The notes under the pieces are model-generated. The model was given only the letters and a program-made list of their open reading frames with translations, was not told the origin of the DNA and searched no databases. A stretch of DNA of 5,162 nt from JAOSJT01 sp035914695 (GTDB taxonomy: Bacteria > Bacteroidota > Ignavibacteria > SZUA-365), in contig JAMIQH010000320.1 in NCBI GenBank assembly GCA_035914695.1, positions 1-5,162 on the forward strand, written 5' to 3'. This document shows, one piece after another, positions 1 to 5,162 of the stretch. A program made the position numbers and the translations under genes. How positions within the stretch are numbered: the first letter of the stretch is position 1; each line of letters starts with the position of its first letter.

Positions 1-919
1 GTATCCATGGCCATGGACGCAGGCAGTAATGCGCGATCTGGAAGAACAGCACCGAAAACACCGCGTGCCGTTCGTCCTTCGTGCTCATCATGCGCTGGGC
101 GACGTAACCGCCACCGCCCGGTTCAGCTCCGGGATACCAACTCGCCCACCATTGCACACCAATGTAGGCGACAAAGGCGCCGGCGGACAGCGATAGAATT
201 CCCGTTGCGCCGGAGACGGCATCTCCCACTCGGGGGAACAGCGCCAGACTCTCCGCGGGCAGCTTCAGGGCCAGTCCGGCGACACCGCCGATTTCAGGCG
301 ATTGCACCACCAACACCGCCAGGAGCACGCATCCCGCCATGGCGATGACAAATTGCACGGCATCCGTCACCGCCACTCCCCACAGTCCCGACAGCGAACT
401 GTACACCGCGGTAATGGCCATCGCGCCGAGTATGTACCAGAATACCTCGCCTGCGGGAATGCCGAACATGCCGATGAGTATGCTCGCCATGGCCACATTC
501 ACCCAACCCATGATGACGATGTTCATGAACAGGCCGAGATACAACGAACGAAAACCGCGCAGAAAAGCCGCCGGCTTCCCGCTGTAGCGCAGCTCGATCA
601 ACTCCAGGTCAGTGAGAATGCCGGCCCGCCGCCATTGCCGCGCGAAGAAAAACACCGTCAGCATTCCACCGATGGCCATGTTCCACCACAACCAATTGCC
701 CGCGATGCCCTTGGTGGCCACCAATTCGGTAACGGCGAGCGGAGTGTCGGCCGCGAACGTCGTGGCGACCATGGACAGTCCAGCCAGCCACCACGGGAGC
801 TTGCGTCCGCCGAGAAAATACTCCTCGGTGTTTTTTCCCGCACGCCGCGCGAACATGGCCGCCGTGAGCAGCATGCCCAGCAAATACGCGGCCATGATTG
901 TCCAGTCCCAAACGCTCAT
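1..919 (-). CDS. second sodium:solute symporter family protein, N-terminal 306 residues (3' end outside window)
   Basis: An open frame runs from the ATG at 919 to the left edge without a stop. The visible 306 residues are the N-terminal part of another SSS-family inner-membrane symporter; relatives are, from memory, roughly 550-600 residues, so about half is missing. The N-terminus enters the membrane at once (WDWTIMAAYLLGMLLTAAMF, 4-23). Landmarks are EYFLGGRKLPWWLAGLSM (33-50), ATTFAADTPLAVTELVATKG (52-71), TDLELIELRY (103-112), SSLSGLWGVAVTDAVQF (174-190), WWASWYPGAEPGGGGYVAQR (257-276) and HYCLRPWPWI (297-306). The last two belong to a distinct SSS subgroup often annotated as Na+/proline or generic Na+:solute symporter; I infer sodium-coupled uptake but not the substrate. 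It shares the PWW and VAT landmarks with the neighbouring symporter but differs almost everywhere else, so it is not a recent duplicate. The core sodium-site helix equivalent to AAAMSTLSS would lie beyond the edge. Confidence 0.9.
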   Translation of the reverse strand, partial: MSVWDWTIMAAYLLGMLLTAAMFARRAGKNTEEYFLGGRKLPWWLAGLSMVATTFAADTPLAVTELVATKGIAGNWLWWNMAIGGMLTVFFFARQWRRAGILTDLELIELRYSGKPAAFLRGFRSLYLGLFMNIVIMGWVNVAMASILIGMFGIPAGEVFWYILGAMAITAVYSSLSGLWGVAVTDAVQFVIAMAGCVLLAVLVVQSPEIGGVAGLALKLPAESLALFPRVGDAVSGATGILSLSAGAFVAYIGVQWWASWYPGAEPGGGGYVAQRMMSTKDERHAVFSVLFFQIAHYCLRPWPWI

Positions 920-2394
920 GTTTCCGTTCCTCGCCTGGTGGATGGATAAAGACGATGGGCCGATAGGGCGACCGTTACGGTGATCGACGCTCCCACAAGT
1001 GTGTACCAGGTCCATGCGAGCGGCGTGAAGGCGATGGCCGCGCCCGCGCCAGCGATGCCGGCGATGAAACCGATCAACACGGACTGGCTCCGGAGGCGGT
1101 AGGGCAACACACCGAGCACAAACAGTCCGAGCAATCCGCCATAGGTGTAGGAGGCAATGCTCAGCGCCAATTCCACCACCGCCGTGGGTGTACCGATGAA
1201 CACCGTCGCCGCGCCCAGCAGAATAACGGCCCAGAGCACCGAAATTCTGCGCGACCACGAAAGTGCCCTCTGCTCCGACAACGGCGTGCGCCGTAATGGT
1301 ACGATGAAGTCCATCATCGTTGTGGAACCCAACGCGCTGATCGAACTCGACAAGGTGGACATCGCCGCCGCGAGTATGCCTGCGACGATCAGACCGCGCA
1401 CGCCGACCGGAAGATGCTCGAGAATGAAGGCGGCAAACACCTCGTTCGGATTGCCGGTCGCCACGGGATCGTACACCCACAACATCACGCCCACCACGAG
1501 GAAGATGGCGAATTGCACGAGCACCACCACGCCGCTCAGTACCATGGCCTTGCGCGCCGGGCTCGGATGCTTCGCCGCCAGAACGCGCTGCACGATCAAA
1601 TGATCGGTGCCGTGCGACGCCATGGACAACAGCGCTCCACCCAGCACGCCGCTCAACACGGTGTAGGGCTCGCTGATCCAATCCGCACCGGGCCAGCGGA
1701 AGATGTCGAATTTTCCCGCGTCCGCCGCTTTCGTCAGCGCCTGTCCCAATGGCATCGGCAGCATGTCCGCGAGCACGTACAGCGACACCACCGCGCCAAG
1801 CACATACACCACCCACTGCAATACGTCGGTCCAGATCACTGCGCGAATGCCCCCCGCGAACACGTACACCAGCGTCAACGCGGTCAGCAGAGCCATGGCC
1901 AGCATATACACCGTGGTCTCATGTCCCGCGGGCAGAACGTTGAAACCGCGCAACAGCAGCGCGAGCGGAATGGCCGTGGTGTAGAGCCGCACGCCGTCGG
2001 CGAACAGCCGCGTGAGCATGAACACCGCCGAGGACGAACGCCGCACGGCGTTGCCGAAACGCTGTCCAAGCAAGGCGTACGCCGTTTCCAGCGAGCCCTC
2101 GAAATAGCGGGGAATGAAGAAGATGGCCACGAGTATGCGGCCGAGAATGTATCCGAGAGCGAGTTGCAGAAACACCATCGAACCCGCCCAGGCCATACCG
2201 GGCAGACTCAAAAAGGTCAACGCGCTCGTTTCCGTGGCGACAATGGTCAGACAGATCGCCCACCAGGGGATGGGACGCTCACTGAGAAAATAGTCGCGCG
2301 CGGAGGTCTGCCTGCCTCCCATAAGCACGCCGAACAATGCCGTGCCCGCAAGGTACACGAGCACGATGATCGCATCGATTGCAGTGAATCCCAT
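916..2394 (-). CDS. sodium:solute symporter family protein (substrate unknown)
   Basis: A complete 492-residue inner-membrane transporter of the SSS family (PutP/SGLT type), which uses the sodium gradient to import a solute. By eye there are about 13 hydrophobic segments: roughly 5-27, 43-65, 70-95, 121-145, 161-180, 187-213, 244-265, 284-307, 333-361, 383-402, 405-428, 438-456 and 460-480, the usual SSS topology. Family landmarks are YFLSERPIPWW (35-45), ATETSALTFLSLPG (53-66), GGIRAVIWTDVLQ (181-193), TDHLIVQRVLAAK (263-275) and AAAMSTLSSSISALGSTT (342-359). S346 and T347 line up with PutP S340 and T341, and E55 and S57 with PutP D55 and S57; these are residues implicated in sodium binding, judged from remembered alignments. 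The substrate cannot be read from sequence; sugars, sialic acid and other organic solutes occur in related groups. The ATG at 2394 puts the N-terminus just before the first membrane segment, but has no clear Shine-Dalgarno. The TGA overlaps the next gene's ATG. Confidence 0.93.
   Translation of the reverse strand: MGFTAIDAIIVLVYLAGTALFGVLMGGRQTSARDYFLSERPIPWWAICLTIVATETSALTFLSLPGMAWAGSMVFLQLALGYILGRILVAIFFIPRYFEGSLETAYALLGQRFGNAVRRSSSAVFMLTRLFADGVRLYTTAIPLALLLRGFNVLPAGHETTVYMLAMALLTALTLVYVFAGGIRAVIWTDVLQWVVYVLGAVVSLYVLADMLPMPLGQALTKAADAGKFDIFRWPGADWISEPYTVLSGVLGGALLSMASHGTDHLIVQRVLAAKHPSPARKAMVLSGVVVLVQFAIFLVVGVMLWVYDPVATGNPNEVFAAFILEHLPVGVRGLIVAGILAAAMSTLSSSISALGSTTMMDFIVPLRRTPLSEQRALSWSRRISVLWAVILLGAATVFIGTPTAVVELALSIASYTYGGLLGLFVLGVLPYRLRSQSVLIGFIAGIAGAGAAIAFTPLAWTWYTLVGASITVTVALSAHRLYPSTRRGTET
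927..932 (-). promoter_or_regulatory. ribosome binding site of the second symporter gene
   Basis: On the minus strand GAGGAA lies inside the last codons of the first symporter gene, with nine bases between GAGG and the ATG at 919. It supports that ATG, which overlaps the preceding TGA as ATGA, a usual arrangement for translational coupling. Confidence 0.65.
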
Positions 2395-2405
2395 GTCGTA
2401 CCGTT

Positions 2406-2427
2406 GCGCGGCGATTTCCGCCCGCGC
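2406..2427 (-). other. GC-rich hairpin between the STAS gene and the first symporter gene
   Basis: In the only intergenic gap longer than 10 bases, the minus strand holds GCGCGGGCG, a GAAAT loop, then CGCCGCGC. This gives eight G-C pairs with one bulged G (2423). The hairpin starts directly after the STAS stop codon and ends 11 bases before the symporter ATG. No T-run follows it, so it does not look like a standard intrinsic terminator. It could act on mRNA processing, stability or partial attenuation, or affect ribosome access. In DNA this GC-rich, a chance hairpin cannot be excluded. Confidence 0.45.
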
Positions 2428-2428
2428 G

Positions 2429-2773
2429 TCAGTCCTCGATAATCATCGCGCGCGCTTCCTCGACCGAGGATACGAGCGGAATGATGTCGGTGAGCTTCGC
2501 GATTTCGAACAACGAACGCACCTTGCCATGCACATCCACCACGATGATGCCGCCTTCGCGCTCGCGCAGTTGCCGCTCGGCGAGAAGAATGGCGCTCAAC
2601 CCGCTCGAATCGCAGAAGGTGATTTCCGACAGGTCGATGATGAGCACGTCGATGTTGCTCTGGCAAAGGATGAGAAACTCGCCTTTGGCCTCGGCGGCGT
2701 TGGTGGAATCGAGGCGGGTCTCGTGCAAATGGAAAATGGAGAGCCGGTCTTCTTTCTCAACGGTGAATTTCAT
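2429..2773 (-). CDS. STAS domain protein, anti-sigma factor antagonist type
   Basis: A 114-residue protein consisting of one STAS domain, as in SpoIIAA/RsbV-type anti-anti-sigma factors. In that family the unphosphorylated protein binds a serine-kinase anti-sigma factor and releases a sigma factor, and phosphorylation of a conserved serine turns it off. The alternating beta/alpha pattern is visible: strand KFTVEKEDRLSIFHL (2-16), helix around 24-38, strand VLIIDLSEI (43-51), the signature CDSSGLSAILLAERQL (54-69), strand GGIIVVDVHG (74-83) and a C-terminal helix ending in EEARAMI (105-111). By alignment with SpoIIAA (D57-S58-S59-G60), the phosphorylatable residue would be S56 in D55-S56-S57-G58-L59. 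The site is intact, so phospho-switching is plausible. No RsbW/SpoIIAB-like kinase, PP2C phosphatase or sigma factor lies in the window, so partner and output are unknown. It starts 9 bases after ligA, with a good Shine-Dalgarno. It could instead regulate something other than a sigma factor. Confidence 0.9.
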   Translation of the reverse strand: MKFTVEKEDRLSIFHLHETRLDSTNAAEAKGEFLILCQSNIDVLIIDLSEITFCDSSGLSAILLAERQLREREGGIIVVDVHGKVRSLFEIAKLTDIIPLVSSVEEARAMIIED

Positions 2774-2779
2774 GGGATG

Positions 2780-2785
2780 TCCTTA
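2780..2785 (-). promoter_or_regulatory. ribosome binding site of the STAS gene, overlapping the ligA stop
   Basis: On the minus strand the sequence reads TAAGGA, followed by six bases and the ATG at 2773. The TAA is the ligA stop codon, so the Shine-Dalgarno AAGGA begins inside it. As at the preceding junction, terminating ribosomes sit directly on the next initiation site, which suggests translational coupling. Confidence 0.75.
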
Positions 2786-4807
2786 TGATGATGTTGTCGA
2801 TTGCAATTCCGCGAGCATGGTGTCCTCGTCGATGACAGGCACACCCAGTTTTTCCGCCTTTTCGAGTTTCGATCCGGCCGCCGCGCCCGCCACAACGTAA
2901 TCGGTGTTTTTGCTCACACTGCCGACGACCTTGCCGCCGGCGCGCACTATGCGCTCCTTGGCATCCTCGCGCGACATCGTGGAGAGGGTTCCCGTCAGCA
3001 CGAAGGTCTTGCCGCTGAAAAACGCGATGTCCTCGCGCTGCCGAGCTGGGGCGGCGCTGGTCACACCCGCTTCGCGCAAGCGCCGCACAATGGCCAGCGT
3101 TTCCTCATGCTGAAAATACCTGTACACACTCTCCGCCGTGCGCGGTCCTATGCCCTCAACGCTCCGCAACTCTTCCACACTCGCCGCGCCCAACGCATCG
3201 AAGGAAGGGAAGGCCTCGGCCAGCACGCGCGCCACTTCCTGACCCACGAAGCGAATGCCCAAGGCGAACAACACGCGCTCGAAAGGCCTGCTCCTGCTCT
3301 GGTCGATGCTGTCGAGCAGCTTCGCCACGCGTTTGACCGCGAAGCGGTCGAGTTCCTCGAGTCGCGCACGCTGTTCGTGCAGCGTGTACAGGTCCGCAAT
3401 GGTGCGAATAACACCCTGCTCAACAAACACATCGACCACCGCTTCGCCCAGCCCCTCGATGTCCATGGCAGCGCGCGCGGCGAAATGCTCGATGCGTCCC
3501 CGCACCTGCGCTGGACACTCCGGATTTTCGCAGAACCAGGCCGCCTGGCCTTCGGGGCGCAGAAGCGCACTGCCACAGACGGGACATTCCCGCGTGAAAT
3601 CAAACGCCAGAGCATCGGGTGGGCGCAGCGTGGGATCGATACCGGTGACTTTCGGGATGACGTCTCCACCTTTCTCGATCAGCACGGTGTCGCCGATGCG
3701 TAAATCGAGATCGCGGATGAAATCCTCGTTGTGCAGCGTCGCGCGGCTGATGGTGGATCCCGCCAGCAACACGGGCTCCAACTCGGCCACAGGGGTGATG
3801 GTGCCAAGCCGCCCCACCTGAAAGGTGATGTCGCGCAGCACGGTGGCGGCACCGCGGGCGGCGAATTTGAACGCGATGGCCCAGCGCGGACTTCTCGCAA
3901 TACTGCCCAGCAATTGCTGCCGGCGCAGGTCGTTCACCTTGATCACCACGCCATCGATGTCGTAGGGCAGGGAGTCGCGCAGGTGTTCCATCTCGTCACA
4001 AAAGCCCAGCACCGCGTCGATGTCCGCGCAGCGCCGGTGATGCGGATTGACCACAAAACCGAAGCGCGAGAGCAGGGTGAACACCTCTTCCTGCGTGGCG
4101 ACGCCGTCCACAGGCGCCGCGATGCCATAGAACAGCGCATGCAAGCGACGCTGCGCCACGATGCTTGAATCCTGCAACTTCAACGTCCCGGCGGCGGAAT
4201 TTCGCGGATTGGCGAAGGGCTTCTCGCCGGCGGCTTCGCGTTCCTCGTTCATGCGGAGAAAATCCGCCTTGTACATCACCACTTCGCCACGCGCTTCGAA
4301 GCGAGCAGGCAAACCATCGCCGCGCAGCAACAGGGGCAGCGAACGAATGGTGCGTGCATTCGCGCTGATGTCGTCGCCACGGACTCCGTCGCCGCGCGTG
4401 GCGGCCACGGTGAAGGCCCCGTCGACGTAGCGCACGCTCAATGCAACGCCGTCGAGCTTCACCTCGGCATGATAATCCACGTCCGTCTCACCCAAGGCGT
4501 CGCAGACGCGGCGGTGAAAATCGCGGATTTCTTCCTCCGAATAGGTGTTCGCCAGACTCAGCATCGGCACATCGTGCTCGACACTTTCGAAGCCGCGCGT
4601 GATGGCACCTCCCACGCGCTGCGTGGGGGAGTGCGGCGTCCGCAACTCCGGATGGCGCTGTTCCAACTCCTGCACTTCACGCAGCAGGGCATCGTAGGCG
4701 GCGTCGCTGATCAGCGGATCGGCCAGGACGTAGTAGCGATGGTCGTGCTCGAAAATTTCCCTGCACAATTGCTCGTGTCGTGCGCGCGCATGTTCCGGTG
4801 TGGACAT
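2783..4807 (-). CDS. ligA: NAD-dependent DNA ligase LigA
   Basis: A complete bacterial NAD+-dependent DNA ligase, which seals nicks in replication (Okazaki fragments) and excision repair. From the ATG at 4807 it has 674 residues, the usual length. The N-terminal Ia domain carries YYVLADPLISDAAYD (25-39). The adenylation domain has the AMP-accepting lysine K117 in KLDG, ARGEVVM (about 172-178, with E175), NPRNSAAGTLK (200-210), DIDGVVIKVN with K290, and WAIAFKF with K314. An OB fold follows. The zinc finger has all four cysteines: C408, C411, C426 and C431. Helix-hairpin-helix repeats include SVEGIGPRTAE (about 549-559), and a C-terminal BRCT domain runs from about 594 (FFSGKTFVLTGTL) to the end. 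No catalytic residue seems to be missing. Counting from this start puts the nucleotidyl-transfer lysines at or within two residues of the E. coli positions (K115, K290, K314), which supports it over the ATG at 4852. The TAA stop overlaps the next gene's ribosome binding site. Confidence 0.98.
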   Translation of the reverse strand: MSTPEHARARHEQLCREIFEHDHRYYVLADPLISDAAYDALLREVQELEQRHPELRTPHSPTQRVGGAITRGFESVEHDVPMLSLANTYSEEEIRDFHRRVCDALGETDVDYHAEVKLDGVALSVRYVDGAFTVAATRGDGVRGDDISANARTIRSLPLLLRGDGLPARFEARGEVVMYKADFLRMNEEREAAGEKPFANPRNSAAGTLKLQDSSIVAQRRLHALFYGIAAPVDGVATQEEVFTLLSRFGFVVNPHHRRCADIDAVLGFCDEMEHLRDSLPYDIDGVVIKVNDLRRQQLLGSIARSPRWAIAFKFAARGAATVLRDITFQVGRLGTITPVAELEPVLLAGSTISRATLHNEDFIRDLDLRIGDTVLIEKGGDVIPKVTGIDPTLRPPDALAFDFTRECPVCGSALLRPEGQAAWFCENPECPAQVRGRIEHFAARAAMDIEGLGEAVVDVFVEQGVIRTIADLYTLHEQRARLEELDRFAVKRVAKLLDSIDQSRSRPFERVLFALGIRFVGQEVARVLAEAFPSFDALGAASVEELRSVEGIGPRTAESVYRYFQHEETLAIVRRLREAGVTSAAPARQREDIAFFSGKTFVLTGTLSTMSREDAKERIVRAGGKVVGSVSKNTDYVVAGAAAGSKLEKAEKLGVPVIDEDTMLAELQSTTSS

Positions 4808-4812
4808 GGGAA

Positions 4813-4818
4813 CCTCAA
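4813..4818 (-). promoter_or_regulatory. ribosome binding site of ligA, overlapping the upstream stop codon
   Basis: On the minus strand the sequence reads TTGAGG, with five bases between GAGG and the ATG at 4807. The TGA stop of the RodZ-like gene lies inside this motif (TGAGG). This site decides the ligA start: the in-frame ATG 45 bases further upstream (4852) has only an AAGG about 14 bases away and would overlap the RodZ-like gene by 38 bases. Confidence 0.75.
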
Positions 4819-5162
4819 TCGTTGCGCGTGTGCGATCGTGAGAGCACCACATTTTTGATCACCGAACCTTCCTCGCCCAGCGTCCCGATTTCCTTGCCGT
4901 TGAGGAAAAAGGTGACGGCCCCCGCGTCGCCGAGCGTGACCACGAAGTAGTCCCTGGCCTTCCACACGCGATGCTCATTCGAGGAAAGCGACCCGCGCTC
5001 CGTGCGCAGGGTATCCATTTTCACAGAAAACCACACAGGCGAGTTGGAGAAGGCCTCGAGTACCAGACTGTCGTCCCGCGTGTACACGCGCGGTTTGTTC
5101 TCCACGGGCTCGGGCGGCTGGCGCATGGCGGTGGCGGTGTCCTCGGGTTGCAGATCCAATTC
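4815..5162 (-). CDS. RodZ-like protein, C-terminal DUF4115 domain (5' end outside window)
   Basis: Only the last 115 residues are visible; the frame is open to the right edge, so the N-terminus is missing. Residues about 1-30 are a polar, proline- and acid-rich linker. Residues about 32-108 match the DUF4115 beta domain at the periplasmic end of RodZ-type proteins: LVLEAF, then W44 in the SPVWFSV strand, W67 in HRVWKARDYF, LGDAG (77-81), LNGKEIGTLG (87-96) and a closing GSVIKNVVL strand. In this family the missing part usually holds an Xre-type helix-turn-helix domain and one transmembrane helix, and the protein helps anchor MreB and maintain rod shape; that role is inferred here. The apparent TTG start at 5159 is not a real start. 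The stop codon TGA (4817-4815) doubles as part of the ligA ribosome binding site, so translation of the two genes is probably coupled. I give no gene symbol because the diagnostic N-terminal half is not visible. Confidence 0.8.
   Translation of the reverse strand, partial: ELDLQPEDTATAMRQPPEPVENKPRVYTRDDSLVLEAFSNSPVWFSVKMDTLRTERGSLSSNEHRVWKARDYFVVTLGDAGAVTFFLNGKEIGTLGEEGSVIKNVVLSRSHTRND

Noticed and set aside
4..17. Perfect 14-base palindrome TCCATGGCCATGGA
   Set aside because: It falls in codons for the conserved RPWPW segment of the second symporter (CCA TGG CCA TGG), so protein coding explains it; no operator or attachment site is needed.
609..911. Minus-strand 100-codon open frame inside the second symporter gene
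   Set aside because: It is another frame of the same region. The frame starting at 919 reads open through the edge with recognisable membrane segments and SSS motifs.
302..949. Plus-strand open frame of 215 codons near the left edge
   Set aside because: It is antisense to the second symporter, whose 306-residue frame shows clear SSS motifs. The plus-strand product is His/Arg-rich and resembles no family.
1414..2442. Long plus-strand open frame (342 codons) opposite the first symporter
   Set aside because: Its product is rich in His, Arg, Gln and Gly with no hydrophobic core or known motif. It is fully antisense to a well-supported SSS gene, as expected in GC-rich DNA.
2342..2788. Plus-strand 148-codon open frame opposite the STAS gene
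   Set aside because: It covers the STAS gene in antisense. The minus-strand frame has the DSSGL signature and a good Shine-Dalgarno, so this one is a shadow.
2801..3703. Plus-strand open frame of 300 codons opposite ligA
   Set aside because: It is antisense to the ligA region that encodes its conserved zinc-finger, HhH and BRCT motifs. Its composition is Arg/His-rich and no ribosome binding site was recognised.
4808..4852. Upstream ATG giving LigA 15 extra residues
   Set aside because: It overlaps the RodZ-like gene, lacks a well-spaced Shine-Dalgarno, and shifts the catalytic lysines away from the usual family positions.

Overview
The window is a compact run of five genes, all on the minus strand and read from the right edge to the left edge. 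In transcription order they are: the C-terminal part of a RodZ-like protein with a DUF4115 domain (cut by the right edge), a complete NAD-dependent DNA ligase (ligA), a small single-domain STAS protein (anti-sigma factor antagonist type), a complete sodium:solute symporter (SSS family), and the N-terminal 306 residues of a second, clearly different SSS-family symporter (cut by the left edge). Coding sequence fills nearly all of it. The junctions are 7 nt, 9 nt, 34 nt and a 4-nt ATGA overlap, so the genes are probably co-transcribed from a promoter beyond the right edge. No RNA gene, mobile element, repeat array, CRISPR or convincing promoter was seen.

The DNA is GC-rich and the genes use clear Shine-Dalgarno sequences at three of four starts. 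The RodZ-like tail (tryptophan, LGDAG and LNGKEIGTLG segments) and the second symporter (WYPGAEPGGGG and HYCLRPWPWI segments) resemble family versions I associate with the Bacteroidota/Chlorobiota/Ignavibacteriota (FCB) side of the tree. The obvious Shine-Dalgarno sites argue against a typical Bacteroidia genome and fit a Chlorobiota/Ignavibacteriota/Kapabacteria-like lineage better. This assignment is an inference with low to moderate confidence.

Functionally the cluster is mixed. It holds a cell-shape/membrane-associated protein, a replication and repair enzyme, a probable phospho-switch signalling protein and two sodium-coupled transporters. The first three genes are tightly coupled: the stop codon of each upstream gene is part of the next gene's Shine-Dalgarno. 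A GC-rich hairpin in the only sizeable gap separates them from the two transporter genes, which are coupled to each other. Nothing here makes a convincing case for a wholly new system. The best leads are the partnerless STAS protein, the hairpin junction, and the pairing of two divergent symporters in one transcription unit.
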